Positions 13,621 through 28,857 of a stretch of DNA of 64,000 nt are shown here, one piece after another. The notes under the pieces are model-generated. The model was given only the letters and a program-made list of their open reading frames with translations, did no database searches and was not told the origin of the DNA. Both the position numbers and the translations under genes were made by a program. Numbering within the stretch: position 1 is the first letter of the stretch; every line of letters begins with the position of its first letter. Source of the stretch: Mactromeris polynyma (taxonomy: Eukaryota > Mollusca > Bivalvia > Venerida > Mactridae); NCBI GenBank assembly GCA_032209605.1, contig JASFXZ010000016.1:10788001-10852000 (forward strand). The letters run 5' to 3'.

Positions 13621-13995
13621 CTGTATGATGCACTTTCTTCAAAAATCAAAAATGACGAACATTTATCCAAAGTCGTCGACCATATGAAAAAACCGGTGGC
13701 GAAGATAAATAAACGCAAATATACACATAAATATGATGAAATCGCAAATTAATAGAAACAATACATGAACAAGTCAACTTGTAGAAAGTTCAGTTGATCG
13801 GGATTTGTTTACAGGTAAAGTCCGTTTTGAATCATGAACGGCTGTGAACAAACTAGGAGTTGGTAAACCAATGAAAACATGTTTTACAAAATATTGAAAA
13901 TAGGCATCGAGTACACTGTAACGATAAACTAATTTTAATTCAACAGTACTGAAACATCAACAGAGATATAATTAGTAGCATTGCGGTAACCTTAA

Positions 13996-14649
13996 GTGTC
14001 TAGCGATATTTTGAAATTGTCTAATGTATTATCTGAAAGTCAATGTGATTTATATGTATGTTTATGCTACGTTATTCCACAGGGCAGTAGCCGCGAACTT
14101 TTACCTGATACACCAGTATATGATAGAATTATGTCTGATATGGTAAAAATCTCCGCAGAAACAGGTGATAATTGTAGGTATTTGGTATTAGGAGACATGA
14201 ACAGCAGGATCGGACGTCTAAATGATTTTGTACAAAATGACGAAATAGACCCAAATGTAAACTATTTACCTGATGTTTATTATACAGATGTTGCTTTAAA
14301 TAGATCGACGGAAGACGATGTTGTTAATAGAAATGGTCGCACTTTAATCGATTTCTGTAGGGAAAGTGGATTACGGATTATGAATGGCCGTGTATGTAAT
14401 GACCCAGGCAATTATACATTTATTGTTCACACTGGTAAAAGTTTGATAGACTATGTTATAGCTAGTTCTTCCATGATAGATATGTTTCAACATTTTGTTG
14501 TAGAGACGCCTAATTTGTTGTCTGATCATTGTACTGTTTCTTTCAGTTTAAAATGTAACGGTAACCTGACGGATCAGTATATCACGAACGATAGTAGAAG
14601 TAAAGTTAACTTCGTTTACAAATGGGACCCAACGAAAGCAGATATATAA
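13996..14649 (+). pseudogene. LINE endonuclease domain, N-terminally truncated
   Basis: The frame opens right after a stop codon, with no plausible methionine start, and lacks the N-terminal endonuclease strands. What remains shows the exonuclease-endonuclease-phosphatase motifs LGDMNSRIG (about residues 69-77), SLIDYVIAS (about 153-161) and the catalytic-type LSDHCTVSF (about 174-182). In intact elements this domain nicks target DNA to prime reverse transcription. The frame ends at a TAA at 14647-14649, and the next part of the ORF continues in another frame, so a frameshift lies between 14640 and 14694. Confidence 0.85.
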
Positions 14650-14693
14650 ACAAACGTTAAATTTTTTAATGTTTTCAAACGTCGATACAATCT

Positions 14694-16547
14694 TTGCAAA
14701 ATGATTTAAACATTTCATGTAACCCAGCAGACATTGATTTGAATGTTGAGAAATTTTCTGATGTTATGAGTACTGTTTGTTCACCTTTATTTGGTAAGCG
14801 TATTTTTGATAATCCTGATTCGAAGAATAAAACTCCGAATAAACCATGGTTTGATAGTGAATGTACGGATAGAAGGAAACAGTTTTACATCGATGTAAAT
14901 ATTTATAACCAAAATAAAACAGATAATAATTGTAACAAGATGACACATTCTAGGAAAGATTATAAACATATGATTAGAAGTAAAAAATATTTACATAGAA
15001 AAACCAATACTGAAAAATTCGTAAATGCTAGGTATAAAAACGCAAAATTATACTGGAAGATGCTCAAGGACTCTGTCTGCAATACAAGTCCGCCAAATAT
15101 AAGTGTTGATACATTTGCTCGTTATTTTAAAGCAATTAACAATCCAGAGAGTCAATTTTATCAAGCTGATGATGATGTGTTGTATTTTAATGAACGATAT
15201 TTAAACGGAGATATACAAATTATGTTCAATGAATTGAACGAAGAAATTTCACTTTTAGAAATTAAGAAAGCTACTAAGCAGGTAAAATGTAATACCGCTA
15301 GCGGTCCAGATTTGTTTCTGAACGAATTTTTCTTACATGGTGCAGACCAACTAAACAGTTATTTTTATGTTTTATTCAATAGTTGTTTAAACAAAGGTTA
15401 TTTCCCTGAGCAGTGGAGCCAGGGTTTTGTTGTTCCAATTCATAAGTCAGGGTCTACAAACGACCCAGCTAATTATCGTGGCATTACACTACTTAGTACT
15501 TTGGGAAAACTTTTCACCCGAATTTTAAACAACAGACTCGATAATTGGGCTGAGCAATACTCCGTTTACATTGAGGCCCAGACAGGTTTTAGGAAAAACA
15601 TGGGTACGACCGATAACATTTTTGTTCTAAATAGTCTGATAACTCATTGTTTAAACAATAATCATAAACTGTATTGTGCGTTCGTTGATTTTCAAAAAGC
15701 TTTCGATTTTGTGGTTAGAGATGTTTTATGGTTTAAATTATTGCAATGCGGAGTAAGAGGAAATATATTAGACGTAATTAAATCTATGTATAATAATGTT
15801 AAATCACAAATGAAAAGTAAGAATAATTTAAGTGACTCATTTTCTTGTAATTTAGGAGTACGACAAGGCGAAAGCCTCTCACCTTTTCTTTTTAGCATAT
15901 ATTTAAACGATTTGGAATAAACTTTTATTGATAAAGGAATAGAAGGTATTGATATGGGAATGATAAAGATATGTCTTTTATTATATGCAGATGATATTAT
16001 AATTTTTGCGAAAAGTGCAGATGAATTGCAACATTCTTTAAATATTTTATCAGATTACTGCAATAGATGGAAACTTAGAGTTAATCCAAGTAAAACGAAA
16101 GTTTGTGGTAGATTGCCACAAAATTTATGTTTTATGTATAATGATCATGAGTTAGAAATTGTTACAAGCTTTGAATATTTGGGTGTATTATTTACTTCAG
16201 GGGGTTCGTTTTATGAGCATGACAAGTTATTAGCTGGACAAGCTTTAAAGGCGATTTTTAAAATGAATAAATATCTGTATAAGTTCACTGATCTGTCACC
16301 TAAACATACATTAGAACTATTTGATAAATTAATCATGCCAATTTTAACCTACTCTTCAGAAGTTTGGGGCTTCCATAAGGCTCTTCAAACAGAACGGACT
16401 TATTTAAGTTTTTGTAAGAGATTATTGGGCGTTAAAGCAACCACTCAAAATGATTTTGTATATGGTGAACTAGGGAAACAAAGTATTGATTCACTCAAAT
16501 TTTTTAGTATAATAAAATACTGGTTAAAAATCTGTAAATTATATTAA
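14694..16547 (+). pseudogene. LINE reverse transcriptase with one in-frame stop
   Basis: Two open stretches (14694-15920 and 15954-16547) share one frame and are separated by a single TAA at 15918-15920, directly after LNDLE. Translation through it gives a continuous RT. Motifs in order: GPDLFLNEFF, IHKSGSTNDPANYRGITLL, AQTGFRKNMGTTDNI, the first catalytic Asp in FVDFQKAFDFV, GVRQGESLSPFLFSIYLNDL, the catalytic YADD (LLYADDIIIF), then FEYLGVLFTSGG of the thumb. The stop could come from a GAA-to-TAA change. The frame then ends at 16545-16547 and continues in a different frame. Confidence 0.92.
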
Positions 16548-16560
16548 ACATGCATACTTA

Positions 16561-17049
16561 ATGCTGCAAAACGACATTGTAAGTAGACCAACTAAAATTA
16601 ACTGGGTAACAAATGTTAAAACAATTCTGACTAAACTAGGTTTCGAACACGTGTGGCTAAACCAAGGTGTTGAAAACAAGGAATATTTTCTTTTACTTTT
16701 AAAGCAAAGAATAAGAGATATATGGTTGATCGATTATAACAATAGGTTAGAAGATTCCACGAGAGCTTTATTCTTTAGAACAATAGTTAGTACAAATTTT
16801 AGCAAATATCTAGATGTTATCACAATCCGTAAATACAGAATAGCATTATCACGCTTGAGAATGTCATCACATAGACTAGCCGTTGAATCTGGTAGATGGA
16901 GAAAACCTTTAAGTGTCCCGTTAAATGAACGTATATGTCCATTCTGTAACATCCTAGAGGATGAATATCATTTTGTTCTTGTATGTAACATTTTGAGAGA
17001 ATTGCGCATAAAATACATAAAATCATTTTATTGGAACCGTCCCTTTTAA
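16561..17049 (+). pseudogene. LINE ORF2 C-terminal region with Cys/His motif
   Basis: This frame (162 codons from the first ATG) is shifted relative to the RT before it, so a frame break lies at about 16547-16561. It contains KYRIALSRLRMSSHRL, ESGRWRKP and CPFCNILEDEYHFVLVC, a Cys-x2-Cys...His-x4-Cys arrangement found after the RT in several LINE clades. The antisense fragment near 10.5 kb carries the same region. The stop TAA lies at 17047-17049, followed by the 3' UTR. Confidence 0.85.
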
Positions 17050-17771
17050 GTTCATCGCATTAATGACGACAAAAAATGCATCAGAAATACGAAATTGAAG
17101 TGTATTTGCACATCATGGATTTATTAAGCGCCAACAACTTCATAACGAGTTGTAATAGTATTAGTAATTTGGTTTAAAAATGTTTAAATGGTTACACCAA
17201 AATTGCCGATATTGAATATACTACTGTCTGTTATATTTAAAATTGTATAATTATTATAATATAAGAAATGTATTTATATATGTGAATGTATGTAAATGTG
17301 TATGTATAATTCTTTGTTTCATATAAGTGATAACGTCGATGGAAACTACTAATATGTACATTTTATGTATATTTAATGATTGTTTCATGTACATGATCAC
17401 CGTGCGATGCTTTACAATTTCGTTTCGGTAGAGCACACATGCAATTGGTGACTGTACATTTTAAAATTGCTCGATCATTATAGGTTATGCGCTCTTTGTA
17501 AGGGCCATTTCCTTGATGATCCATTTAGATGTTCTAGGAGTTACCATTGACGTTAAATTATTTTATATAATTATGTAATTATGGATATGAATTGGATGCT
17601 TTGTTTTTAACATGTATTTATCATTTAAATTATTCTGCCTCCCCCAACAGAGATGAACCTCATTTATTTACCATTTCATTGTATCTTCTTGTCACGTATT
17701 GCTATGTATTATTTTCTATGTTATATTGATGTTTTGTCAATAACCTTTTATGGGTTTAAGTACAATAAAAG

Positions 17772-17790
17772 TTCTTCTTCTTCTTCTTCT
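17772..17790 (+). repeat. (TTC)n tail of the LINE
   Basis: Six TTC units directly follow GTACAATAAAAG. The position at the end of the LINE 3' UTR fits a short-repeat tail generated during target-primed reverse transcription. Confidence 0.75.
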
Positions 17791-18065
17791 ATTTTCTATT
17801 AATAACGAACGAGAAATATTGCTAACATTTAAATTATTCAATTGTTTCACGGTTCTTAAAACAAATCAGTAGTTCTTTCTGTAAAATAAATCGATGAACA
17901 GATTGAAATACTAATGTAAGACGGCATTTAAAACGAGATAGTATTTGCATGTTTTGTTTTGGTCTTAAACTAATGTGTATGGTAGGGACAATTAAAATTA
18001 TGTGGGCATTTATGTGTTTTACAGTTATTTTCAACCTGTTTCTGTAAAATGGTAATTAATTTGAA

Positions 18066-18212
18066 TACAGACAAACCTCTATAATAAGACCCCCCATTCG
18101 TCCCTTGAAACCGGTCTTCTTATTGAGGTTGAATAAAGAGTAAAAAAGTGTAAGTTAAGTTGAAAATTGTGTTCTTAATTTTGAGGTGGTCTTTAAGTTA
18201 GGTCTAACTGTA
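18066..18212. mobile_element. Tigger/pogo-like MITE, 147 bp, both ends present
   Basis: It starts TACAGACAAACCTCTATAAT and ends GGTCTAACTGTA, forming imperfect terminal inverted repeats bounded by TA. Inside are GGTCTTCTTATTGAGGTTG and TTGAGGTGGTCTTTAAG, which recur in the copies at 6831-6987 and 49189-49307. It has no coding capacity. Family assignment rests on the TIR form (CAGTnnAACCTC) and is inference. Confidence 0.65.
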
Positions 18213-18298
18213 CTCGGTTTTCTTTCAATTTCTTGTTCTGTCAATTCTTTTATTTTTACAGCGATATTTCTAGTTTTCTGTCGGCAGAAATCATTAGT

Positions 18299-19470
18299 TT
18301 CCTTTAGTACCTCTTAGTAGCTTGTTGTGCCTCTTTGTGCCTCTAAGTAGCTCTTTGTACCTCTTTGTGCCTCTAAGTAGCTCTTTGTACCTCTTTGTAC
18401 CTCTTGGTGCCTGTAAGTAGCTCTTTGTACCTCTTTGTGCCTCTAAGTAGCTCTTTGTACCTCTTTGTGCCTCTAAGTAGCTCTTTGTACCTCTTTGTGC
18501 CTGTAAGTAGCTCTTTGTACCTCTTTGTGCCTCTTAGTAGCTCTTTGTACCTCTTTGTACCTCTAAGTAGCTCTTTGTACCTCTTTGTACCTCTTTGTGC
18601 CTGTAAGTAGCTCTTTGTACCTCTTTGTACCTCTTTGTGCCTCTAAGTAGCTCTTTGTACCTCTTTGTACCTCTTTGTGCCTCTAAGTAGCTCTTTGTAC
18701 CTCTTTGTGCCTCTAAGTAGCTCTTTGTACCTCTTTGTACCTCTTTGTGACTGTAAGTAGCTCTTTGTACCTCTTTGTACCTCTTTGTGCCTGTAAGTAG
18801 CTCTTTGTACCTCTTTGTGCCTCTAAGTAGCTCTTTGTACCTCTTTGTACCTCTAAGTAGCTCTTTGTACCTCTTTGTACCTCTTTGTGCCTGTAAGTAG
18901 CTCTTTGTACCTCTTTGTACCTCTTTGTGCCTCTAAGTAGCTCTTTGTACCTCTTTGTGCCTCTAAGTAGCTCTTTGTACCTCTGTGTACCTCTTTGTGT
19001 CTGTAAGTAGCTCTTTGTACCTCTTTGTACCTCTTTGTGCCTGTAAGTAGCTCTTTGTACCTCTTTGTGCCTCTAAGTAGCTCTTTGTACCTCTTTGTAG
19101 CTTTAAGTTACTCTTAAAAGCCCTTAGTAGTTCTTATACACTTTCATTGTCTCTTATTGACTCTTAGTAGCTAAAGTGGTGTTTCTTATGTCGTATTGTC
19201 TATCAATATCTCGTAGTGGCTCTCAGTAGTTCGATGGGTGCTTCTTACATATTACAGTCTCTTACTGGCTCGTTGTTAGCTGTTAAGTGCCTCGTTGTTG
19301 TCTGTTAACTGGCTCGTTGTTAGCAGTTAAGTGGCTCGTTGTTAGCTGTTAACTGGATCGTTGTTAGCTGTTAACTGGCTCGTTGTTAGCTGTTACTAGT
19401 CTTTAGTACCTCTTAGTGCTATGTATTAGCTCTAAGTGACCTTCGATAGCTCTTAGTGGATATTAGTAGG
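18299..19470. repeat. 10-mer based minisatellite (about 80 decamers) with decaying right flank
   Basis: From about 18308 to 19110 the sequence is built only of decamers: CTCTTTGTAC, CTCTTTGTGC, CTCTAAGTAG and CTGTAAGTAG. They are arranged mainly as 30-mers (GTAC, GTGC, AAGTAG) or 40-mers with an extra GTAC decamer. Right of 19110 the same theme (CTCTTAGTAG) continues in degenerate form to about 19470. The open frame through it (LYLFVP and LSSS repeats) exists only because 30 is divisible by three and is not regarded as a gene. Confidence 0.95.
19262..19396. repeat. 22-bp sub-array, about 6 units
   Basis: Units of GGCTCGTTGTTAGCTGTTAA plus CT or GT follow one another with a few substitutions (GTCTG for TAGCTG; GGATCG for GGCTCG). 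It lies inside the degenerate right flank of the decamer array and may be a secondary amplification of it. Confidence 0.8.
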
Positions 19471-20191
19471 TGTTCAGACGCAAATGCACAGTGACTCTCG
19501 ATGCAAGTGATTATACTACCTCTGGGAAGAAATTTGACTGGTTTCGATTAGTCCAGTTAATACCGACAACACATGACCCATGAAATGTCACATGACTTGT
19601 AATAGAAGAGGTGTATTAAGAATTGTACCGAAATTGACATTATTTATGTAAAATCACGCAATCATGTCAACACAGAATTATTAAATATTCTAAATCGTCC
19701 AATTGCTGAAGTTGAATATCCTCCACTCTTCAGCATTATAGGATGAGGACTATAAACTCTCTATGAAAATAAACAATTACAAAGTCTTTCAGGTTACAGT
19801 TTAATGGCGTATATATATATATATAAAAAGGAACTATGGTTGAGACGCGTCTTTTTCGTTGATTATATATCTTGGACAAGGGGAGTAACTCGTACACACT
19901 AATTAATAAGTACTCACAGAGTAATCGTTCACAAGTTGTTGTAAAATTTAAACGAAATCCCCGAATATCAGTCGGAGGCGGGAATTCATCATTGACGACA
20001 ACATTAACACTGCTTTGATTTAACAAATGTTTTAAGAAAACTGAAAAGGGTATTATTTTAGTAATTTTGCTGATTCATGAAACTTAATGTAATACGATCG
20101 TCATAATGTGTTTCAAAGCATTTAGTGTAAAAATAAAAACACATACATTTCAACAAACATTACATTTCCGTTGAAAAATACACATCTTGTA
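19471..20191. other. Region downstream of alpha-tubulin, no feature seen
   Basis: AT-rich DNA between the decamer array and the tubulin poly(A) signal. A TA-dinucleotide run lies near 19809-19824. The 96-codon minus-strand frame at 19736-20026 has no recognised domain and is not called. Confidence 0.55.
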
Positions 20192-20197
20192 TTTATT
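20192..20197 (-). terminator. Candidate poly(A) signal of alpha-tubulin
   Basis: AATAAA on the minus strand, about 144 bp past the tubulin stop codon. It is the first canonical hexamer I found downstream. The cleavage site is not determined. Confidence 0.55.
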
Positions 20198-20340
20198 TTA
20201 AATAATGTTCCAATCTTAAATGTTTTTTATCATAAAACCCATAAATTAAAATCAAATAAAGCAAGTTGTATATTGGCATTATCAAGAAACATGCATTAAG
20301 TTATTTTTAATATATCAGTTAATGCATTGTTTCCATAATT

Positions 20341-23778
<3,438 letters not shown>

Positions 23779-23847
23779 TTTGCAAGTATACTATAACTAT
23801 CCAATTAACTAGATGGTTTCGTGAATGGGAACATTGCATGCAATGCC

Positions 23848-23877
23848 GTTGCTAACGACGCTTAAAGTATTTATAAC
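23848..23877 (-). promoter_or_regulatory. Alpha-tubulin core promoter (TATA box and X-box-like site)
   Basis: Minus-strand TTATAAATA at about 23868-23876 lies 90 bp upstream of the ATG, leaving a 5' UTR of roughly 60 nt if transcription starts some 30 bp downstream. Between TATA and ATG, 23848-23859 reads GTTGCTAACGAC on the plus strand. This is two RFX-type half sites (RYYNYY, RRNRAC) without the usual 1-3 bp gap. The TATA call is reasonable; the X-box is speculative. Confidence 0.5.
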
Positions 23878-23978
23878 AAACGAGAGCAATCATCAAAGGA
23901 AGTTTTACTGTATATGAAGCTTATAGGCCAACGTGTGACGGTACAAAATACATGTATCGGTATGCAGCCAGTATATGG

Positions 23979-24147
23979 TACACTCGGACCTCGTTCATTC
24001 GAATTCGTCGGGTCCGGAAATTTTATTTCGAATAATACATGGTTTCGAAAAGCCCATATCAATTCGACACGTACAAGTTGATACATCGGGACCTGCTATG
24101 TATTACAGATGATACCGAGTATTCGGACAGAAGGTTGTCCGACTGTA
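23979..24147. mobile_element. MITE family A, copy 3 (upstream of tubulin promoter)
   Basis: Ends are TACACTCGGACCTCGTTCAT and, on the other strand, TACAGTCGGACAACCTTC. The interior shares GATACATCGGGACCTG, GATACCGAGTATTCGGA and AATTCGACACGT with copy 4. About 169 bp, with TA at both ends, it starts about 100 bp upstream of the tubulin TATA box and could have carried or disrupted regulatory sites. Confidence 0.7.
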
Positions 24148-24583
24148 TAACAAAGTTGAGCTTTTTTTATTTTAATTTGGCTGTTTATTACTTTAGTTTT
24201 ATTGCAAGTTAAATGCTTTCTGTTATGTTTCATGATTCTCTCAATACGGTTTTGCAGCAAAATATGTCGTTAACAAACCATAATTACTTTTTTGGACTCG
24301 CTGATCGCTGTTTTCCCATTGATTGAAATAGTGTTCTAATATATTGCATTAACGTTGTATAACCCAGTAAATAATGAAATATTGTTTCCTTTATACGAAT
24401 ATCATTTTGCTGGTAATATTTATCCATACTATTTACACATCTCATTGATTTGTCACGTGGTCGAAGCAAGGCGATATACAATGTTTATTTATATTTGATT
24501 TACAATAATGACCGTAACATTCAGAATGCATCTAAACATGGAACCTTAAAGTGCAGAAGCTTTAAGATAATTATCCCTTAAAG

Positions 24584-24720
24584 TACAGTCGTACCTCGTT
24601 CATTTCGAATAGCTCATTCAATTCGACGTGTATCAGAAGATACATAGGGACCTGATATTTATTTTGAAAGATACCGAGTATTCGGATAGCAGGTTTTCGA
24701 ATAATCGAGGTCTGACTGTA
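24584..24720. mobile_element. MITE family A, copy 4, best preserved ends
   Basis: Starts TACAGTCGTACCTCGTTCAT and ends, read inwards on the other strand, TACAGTCAGACCTCGATTAT. The interior has GATACATAGGGACCTGA and GATACCGAGTATTCGGATAG. It is 137 bp. This copy defines the family TIR best. Confidence 0.75.
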
Positions 24721-25801
24721 TATATGCAGCAGGAAGTTAAAGATTCAATTCGCGAACTGTTGACTGGAAACACAAACTGCATATTTCTTGCTCCTACATT
24801 AAGTTTGAGAGGATGTATCAGGACCAATCCTCTAGCCCGACATCCCGGAGTAGTGCAACGCTGATTCAGCTACCAACAGTTAAATTGAAGTTAGTCCCGG
24901 AAAAGTCTGTTTTTAAAGTTCATCAGCATCAGACAAGTGAATACAAATAAGCAAAAGTAGTTTATACAAACCTGATCAATTAGGACCACGTGATGTCAGA
25001 TAATGGACTCACAAGCTCCAGTGTCATGGTTATAAGTAAATTCAACAATTTAGACATCAATTTTAACTTTGCGAGATGAGAGCTTTTGAATTATACACGA
25101 TATGTGTCAGTGAAGAAATCAGCAATTGTCCAGTTGTAAGTCAAACCTTAGAATCCCACAAACACGTACATGTGGTTATTAATTATAGATTGACGGTTTA
25201 TAATTGTGTTAAGTTTATTTCTTACTAAATGGACCGATATTCTCCGACAATTAGCCTCACATGTCGAACAAGTCAAATGTTACATTACCATATTAAGTCA
25301 TGGTAAAATGTCTTTGAACAAATATCTAGAGCCCTGTGTATATATTTATTATTGTCTGCCGAATTGTTTGACCAATACATTTATGTCCTGCATCTCTCCA
25401 GAAGAAAAGAAAATATGTGGGACATTATTTAGAATATGACATCGAGTCCAACGGTCTTGTCCAAATCATCTTGAGCAAAGTCATGCCCCTTGACGTAGTT
25501 AAGGGCGCCTCTGGAATACTGTAAATGGTGTTGTGCATATAAAATTACGAAATAATCAAAATGTTATAGTAATCAGAATATTCAGTAATGGACTTGCTTG
25601 CCTGCGAATCTGACCTAGTTAGGTCAAATAACCGCCATAAGTTACTGAAATACTGTTTAATTACGGTGTAAAAACTAAAGCAGACAAAATGTGTATCAAA
25701 ATGAACCATTAAATCAACTACATGAACACCAGTTCTATTTTTAGACTGGTTTTTTTTTCTTATTCCTTTCATGGCGGTATTTGTTTCTCTCAGTTATTAA
25801 A
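24721..25801. other. No supported gene
   Basis: AT-rich DNA between the last MITE copy and the 44-bp array. Short frames at 25206-25439 (plus) and 25545-25772 (minus) show no domain. Confidence 0.55.
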
Positions 25802-27872
25802 TCCAGCAATAACCGCACAGAGATTGTATGGTATTTATCTAACAATCCAGCTATAACCGCACAGAGATTGTATGGTATTAATCTAACAAACCAGCTATAA
25901 CCGCACAGAGATTGTATGGTATTAATCTAACAATCCAGCTATAACCGCACAGAGATTGTATGGTATTAATCTAACAATCCAGCTATAACCGCACAGAGAT
26001 TGTATGGTATTAATCTAACAATCCAGCTATAACCGCACAGAGATTGTATGGTATTAATCTAACAATCCAGCTATAACCGCACAGAGATTGTATGGTATTA
26101 ATCTAACAATCCAGCTATAACTGCACAGAGATTGTATGGTATTAATCTAACAATCCAGCTATAACCGCACAGAGATTGTATGGTATTAATCTAACAATCC
26201 AGCTATAACCGCACAGAGATTGTATGGTATTAATCTAACAATCCAGCTATAACCGCACAGAGATTGTATGGTATTAATCTAACTAACCAGCTATAACCGC
26301 ACAGAGATTGTATGGTATTAATCTAACAATCCAGCTATAACCGCACAGAGATTGTATGGTATTAATCTAACTAACCAGCTATAACCGCACAGAGATTGTA
26401 TGGTATTAATCTAACTAACCAGCTATAACCGCACAGAGATTGTATGGTATTAATCTAACTAACCAGCTATAACCGCACAGAGATTGTATGGTATTAATCT
26501 AACTAACCAGCTATAACCGCACAGAGATTGTATGGTATTAATCTAACTAACCAGCTATAACCGCACAGAGATTGTATGGTATTAATCTAACAATCCAGCT
26601 ATAACCGCACAGAGATTGTATGGTATTAATCTAACTAACCAGCTATAACCGCACAGAGATTGTATGGTATTAATCTAACAATCCAGCTATAACCGCACAG
26701 AGATTGTATGGTATTAATCTAACTAACCAGCTATAACCGCACAGAGATTGTATGGTATTAATCTAACAATCCAGCTATAACCGCACAGAGATTGTATGGT
26801 ATTAATCTAACTAACCAGCTATAACCGCACAGAGATTGTATGGTATTAATCTAACTAACCAGCTATAACCGCACAGAGATTGTATGGTATTAATCTAACA
26901 ATCCAGCTATAACCGCACAGAGATTGTATGGTATTAATCTAACTAACCAGCTATAACCGCACAGAGATTGTATGGTATTAATCTAACTAACCAGCTATAA
27001 CCGCACAGAGATTGTATGGTATTAATCTAACAATCCAGCTATAACCGCACAGAGATTGTATGGTATTAATCTAACTAACCAGCTATAACCGCACAGAGAT
27101 TGTATGGTATTAATCTAACTAACCAGCTATAACCGCACAGAGATTGTATGGTATTAATCTAACTAACCAGCTATAACCGCACAGAGATTGTATGGTATTA
27201 ATCTAACTAACCAGCTATAACCGCACAGAGATTGTGGTATTAATCTAACTAACCAGCTATAACCGCACAGAGATTGTATGGTATTAATCTAACAATCCAG
27301 CTATAACCGCACAGAGATTGTATGGTATTAATCTAACTAACCAGCTATAACCGCACAGAGATTGTATGGTATTAATCTAACAATCCAGCTATAACCGCAC
27401 AGAGATTGTATGGTATTAATCTAACTAACCAGCTATAACCGCACAGAGATTGTATGGTATTAATCTAACAATCCAGCTATAACCGCACAGAGATTGTATG
27501 GTATTAATCTAACTAACCAGCTATAACCGCACAGAGATTGTATGGTATTAATCTAACTAACCAGCTATAACCGCACAGAGATTGTATGGTATTAATCTAA
27601 CAATCCAGCTATAACCGCACAGAGATTGTATGGTATTAATCTAACTAACCAGCTATAACCGCACAGAGATTGTATGGTATTAATCTAACTAACCAGCTAT
27701 AACCGCACAGAGATTGTATGGTATTAATCTAACAATCCAGCTATAACCGCACAGAGATTGTATGGTATTAATCTAACTAACCAGCTATAACCGCACAGAG
27801 ATTGTATGGTATTAATCTAACTAACCAGCTATAACCGCACAGAGATTGTATGGTATTAATCTAACAAACGCG
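25802..27872. repeat. 44-bp satellite, 47 units
   Basis: The unit is CCAGCTATAACCGCACAGAG then ATTGTATGGTATTAATCTAA, closed by a 4-bp linker that is CAAT or CTAA. I counted 47 units. The 40-bp body is almost invariant; differences are in unit 1 (GCAATAAC, TTTATC), one CCG to CTG change (26119-26121), and one unit near 27230 missing AT. Units 1-10 carry CAAT (unit 2 CAAA); from unit 11 the two linkers alternate irregularly. Such uniformity implies recent amplification or efficient homogenisation. Confidence 0.97.
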
Positions 27873-28097
27873 AGCATGTATGGTTTAACAGATTGTTGAA
27901 ACTGTCCGAGTTTAACAGAATATCATCGATTGCTTATAGGAATATTCCAATCTAAAATTAAACCTTATATGTCACAACAACCTGACTTTGTTCAATTCAT
28001 TAGGCCGATTTAATGGTATGAAATGACATTGTACTATACGTTCCTTTACTTGATATAATAGTCATGTTCTTCATCCCCCGCCCGTTTAGGCCAATGC

Positions 28098-28356
28098 TTA
28101 CTGACTTTCTTGACCTGTTCCGTGGTGTATTCCATCCATTTAACACGTTCCCTTTTTTGTCCTTCTTAACTATTCGTGGTTGTTTATGATTGTCAGTCAG
28201 ACAATTTCTTGTTCCCCAATTCCAATACTTGTTTACAGTTGCACCTCTTTACTCCATTATGTTTTGTAGGCCGTTGTTTCCCCCGGGATCTGTGTGGGGA
28301 GGCATTGCCTTATGTATGTGGCGTTCCCTGCAAGAATAGTATCTCTCTTTCACTTC
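28098..28356 (+). repeat. Dispersed repeat of about 250 bp, copy 1 (copy 2 at 37834-38066)
   Basis: Both copies share, in order, TTACTGACTTnC, GTATTCCATCCA, CCAATAC with GTTTAC and TTGCACCTC, TTTTGT with CTGTGTGGGGAGG, and GGCnTTCCCTG. Order and spacing are kept with moderate divergence. No terminal structures were recognised. It could be part of a LINE 3' UTR or a SINE-like element. Confidence 0.7.
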
Positions 28357-28857
28357 AATAGAGACCATTTTATAAGTATTGTCTTCATGAAATAGTACTG
28401 CACACGATTCGGATTTGATTTCGAAATTTCCATGAATTGCGCAATCCGTCAATGAAGTTTATCTCCCAATGCTTAAATCCGAACTAAGATGCTAAGAACT
28501 GATGAAAACAAACTTGTTGTTATCGTGCAACATATATAATTTGAAGTGGTGATTTAGAAGATAACTAATATTGATCTAGTTACAGGCACAGGAGACTGTC
28601 ACGAGTTATCTTTCCTTCTATATCCCTTCTATAGTATAATGGCGTTGTTGTCTTACATGTGATTAACCGAACGATGTGCATCTGCTGACACGATTTAGTC
28701 ACACGATTATATTGCAATCACTGGGGACGCTTGAAACATAAATAAATTCCCTACCTGAATCTGATGAAGATTTTTTATTCAAAATATTAGCACAATGTCT
28801 TGTAGACGACTTTTGTGACTCCCGTTTGTTACTGGTGATCCGGAGAAGAACAAAGTG

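Larger units (their letters stand above)
13990..17791 (+). mobile_element. 5'-truncated LINE (APE-type non-LTR retrotransposon)
   Basis: One element in sense orientation: C-terminal two thirds of an AP-like endonuclease, reverse transcriptase with all main motifs, a C-terminal Cys/His motif, about 720 bp of 3' UTR with AATAAA at 17764-17769, and a (TTC)n tail at 17772-17790. A short-repeat tail instead of poly(A) is usual in CR1/L2-type elements and some relatives; the clade is not certain. The reading frame is interrupted near 14647, at 15918-15920 and near 16547, so the copy is inactive, but the damage is light and suggests modest age. Confidence 0.9.

Noticed and set aside
25802..27872. 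CRISPR array
   Set aside because: Units follow each other without unique spacers, and the context is an animal genome.
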